From UBA7985 sp965661545 (GTDB taxonomy: Bacteria > Pseudomonadota > Alphaproteobacteria > UBA7985), in contig CBFIEF010000027.1 in the NCBI GenBank assembly GCA_965661545.1, forward strand, positions 1 through 42,195: DNA of 42,195 nt, in the 5' to 3' direction. Positions 41,884 to 42,195 of the stretch are shown piece by piece. The notes under the pieces were generated by a model that saw nothing but the letters and a program-made list of their open reading frames with translations, was not told the origin of the DNA and did no database searches. Made by a program: the position numbers and the translations under genes. Numbering within the stretch: position 1 is the stretch's first letter; each line of letters starts with the position of its first letter.

Positions 41884-42075
41884 GGTGATCAAGCCTGCGT
41901 TGGTTGGACGAAAAACAGCCAGCCCAGCCGTCGGGCAGCGCAACGGTGTTTACCCCACAAAGGCCGTTCATTCCAAGAGGAGGAATGCCAAAAGCAGATA
42001 GACCTCATCCGCGTAACGCACACGCAAACCGTAGCAGGCGCATCAGAAGGGTGTTATAGAAGCATTCCTTGGCCC
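41884..42075. other. Intergenic region before tRNA-Arg
   Basis: No convincing gene is present. It contains the dyad CATTCC/GGAATG (41969-41974 and 41982-41987, seven-base loop) and TTATAG (42054-42059), a possible -10 for the tRNA. A 24-codon arginine-rich ORF at 41985-42059 is not well supported. Confidence 0.4.
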
Positions 42076-42152
<77 letters not shown>

Positions 42153-42195
42153 ATCTACCGAATATAAAATCATTTATTTCAGTAGTTTACCGAAG

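Noticed and set aside
41985..42059. A 24-codon arginine-rich ORF before the tRNA
   Set aside because: Its AGGAGG is only one or two bases from the ATG, too close for a normal ribosome site, and it runs into the likely tRNA promoter.

Overview
The window looks like housekeeping chromosome from a marine-type alphaproteobacterium with moderately high GC. The clues are a hisZ-purA pair, a chorismate mutase-hisC-tyrA block, a DUF2125 protein, argH-lptM-lysA divergent from tlpA, and a glutathione-based metabolism (gloB, chaC). The protein sequences are alphaproteobacterial throughout. The order cannot be fixed from this window alone; the gene orders would suit Caulobacterales/Maricaulales-like or Rhodospirillales-like groups. 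I see no phage, insertion sequence, integrase or CRISPR array.

Layout. 1-340: start of rplJ with its own promoter and L10-type leader, then the purB terminator. 340-4012 (minus): purB, radC, map, sfsA. 4131-13244 (plus): pyc, a degenerate nadE, gltX, cysS, a small lipoprotein and a quinone oxidoreductase. 13312-17354 (minus): a membrane-anchored WYL-like protein, a long coiled-coil OmpA-family protein, about 580 bp of structured non-coding DNA, and a DsbA-like isomerase. 17428-18270: panC. 18273-24479 (minus): DUF4350, MoxR ATPase, DUF58, SpoIIM-like, RDD and rpe in one tight operon. 24581-31480 (minus): gloB-glmM-thiD-alaX-phzF-hisZ-purA, another tight run. 31566-35148 (plus): methyltransferase, chorismate mutase, hisC, tyrA. 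35154-36242: DUF2125. 36321-36932: chaC. 36924-38830 (minus): three thioredoxin-fold proteins, two with Tat signals. 38829-41655 (plus): argH, lptM, lysA. 41701-41883: a CHCC zinc-finger protein. 42076-42152: tRNA-Arg(CCG).

How the genes work together. Central metabolism is served by pyruvate carboxylase and rpe. Amino-acid supply comes from the aromatic branch (chorismate mutase, HisC, TyrA), arginine (ArgH), lysine (LysA) and histidine regulation (HisZ). Purine synthesis has PurB and PurA, cofactor supply has PanC and ThiD, and the envelope has GlmM, LptM and the OmpA-like protein. The MoxR/DUF58/SpoIIM/RDD/DUF4350 set looks like a membrane-associated chaperone or assembly system.

Most worth following up: an intact-frame NadE homologue that keeps its glutaminase triad but has lost the ATP-binding P-loop of the synthetase; a tandem pair of Tat-exported thioredoxin-like proteins inserted between tlpA and argH; and a WYL-like domain tethered to the membrane beside a coiled-coil peptidoglycan-binding protein. 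Function calls rest on motif recognition only, because no searches were run.
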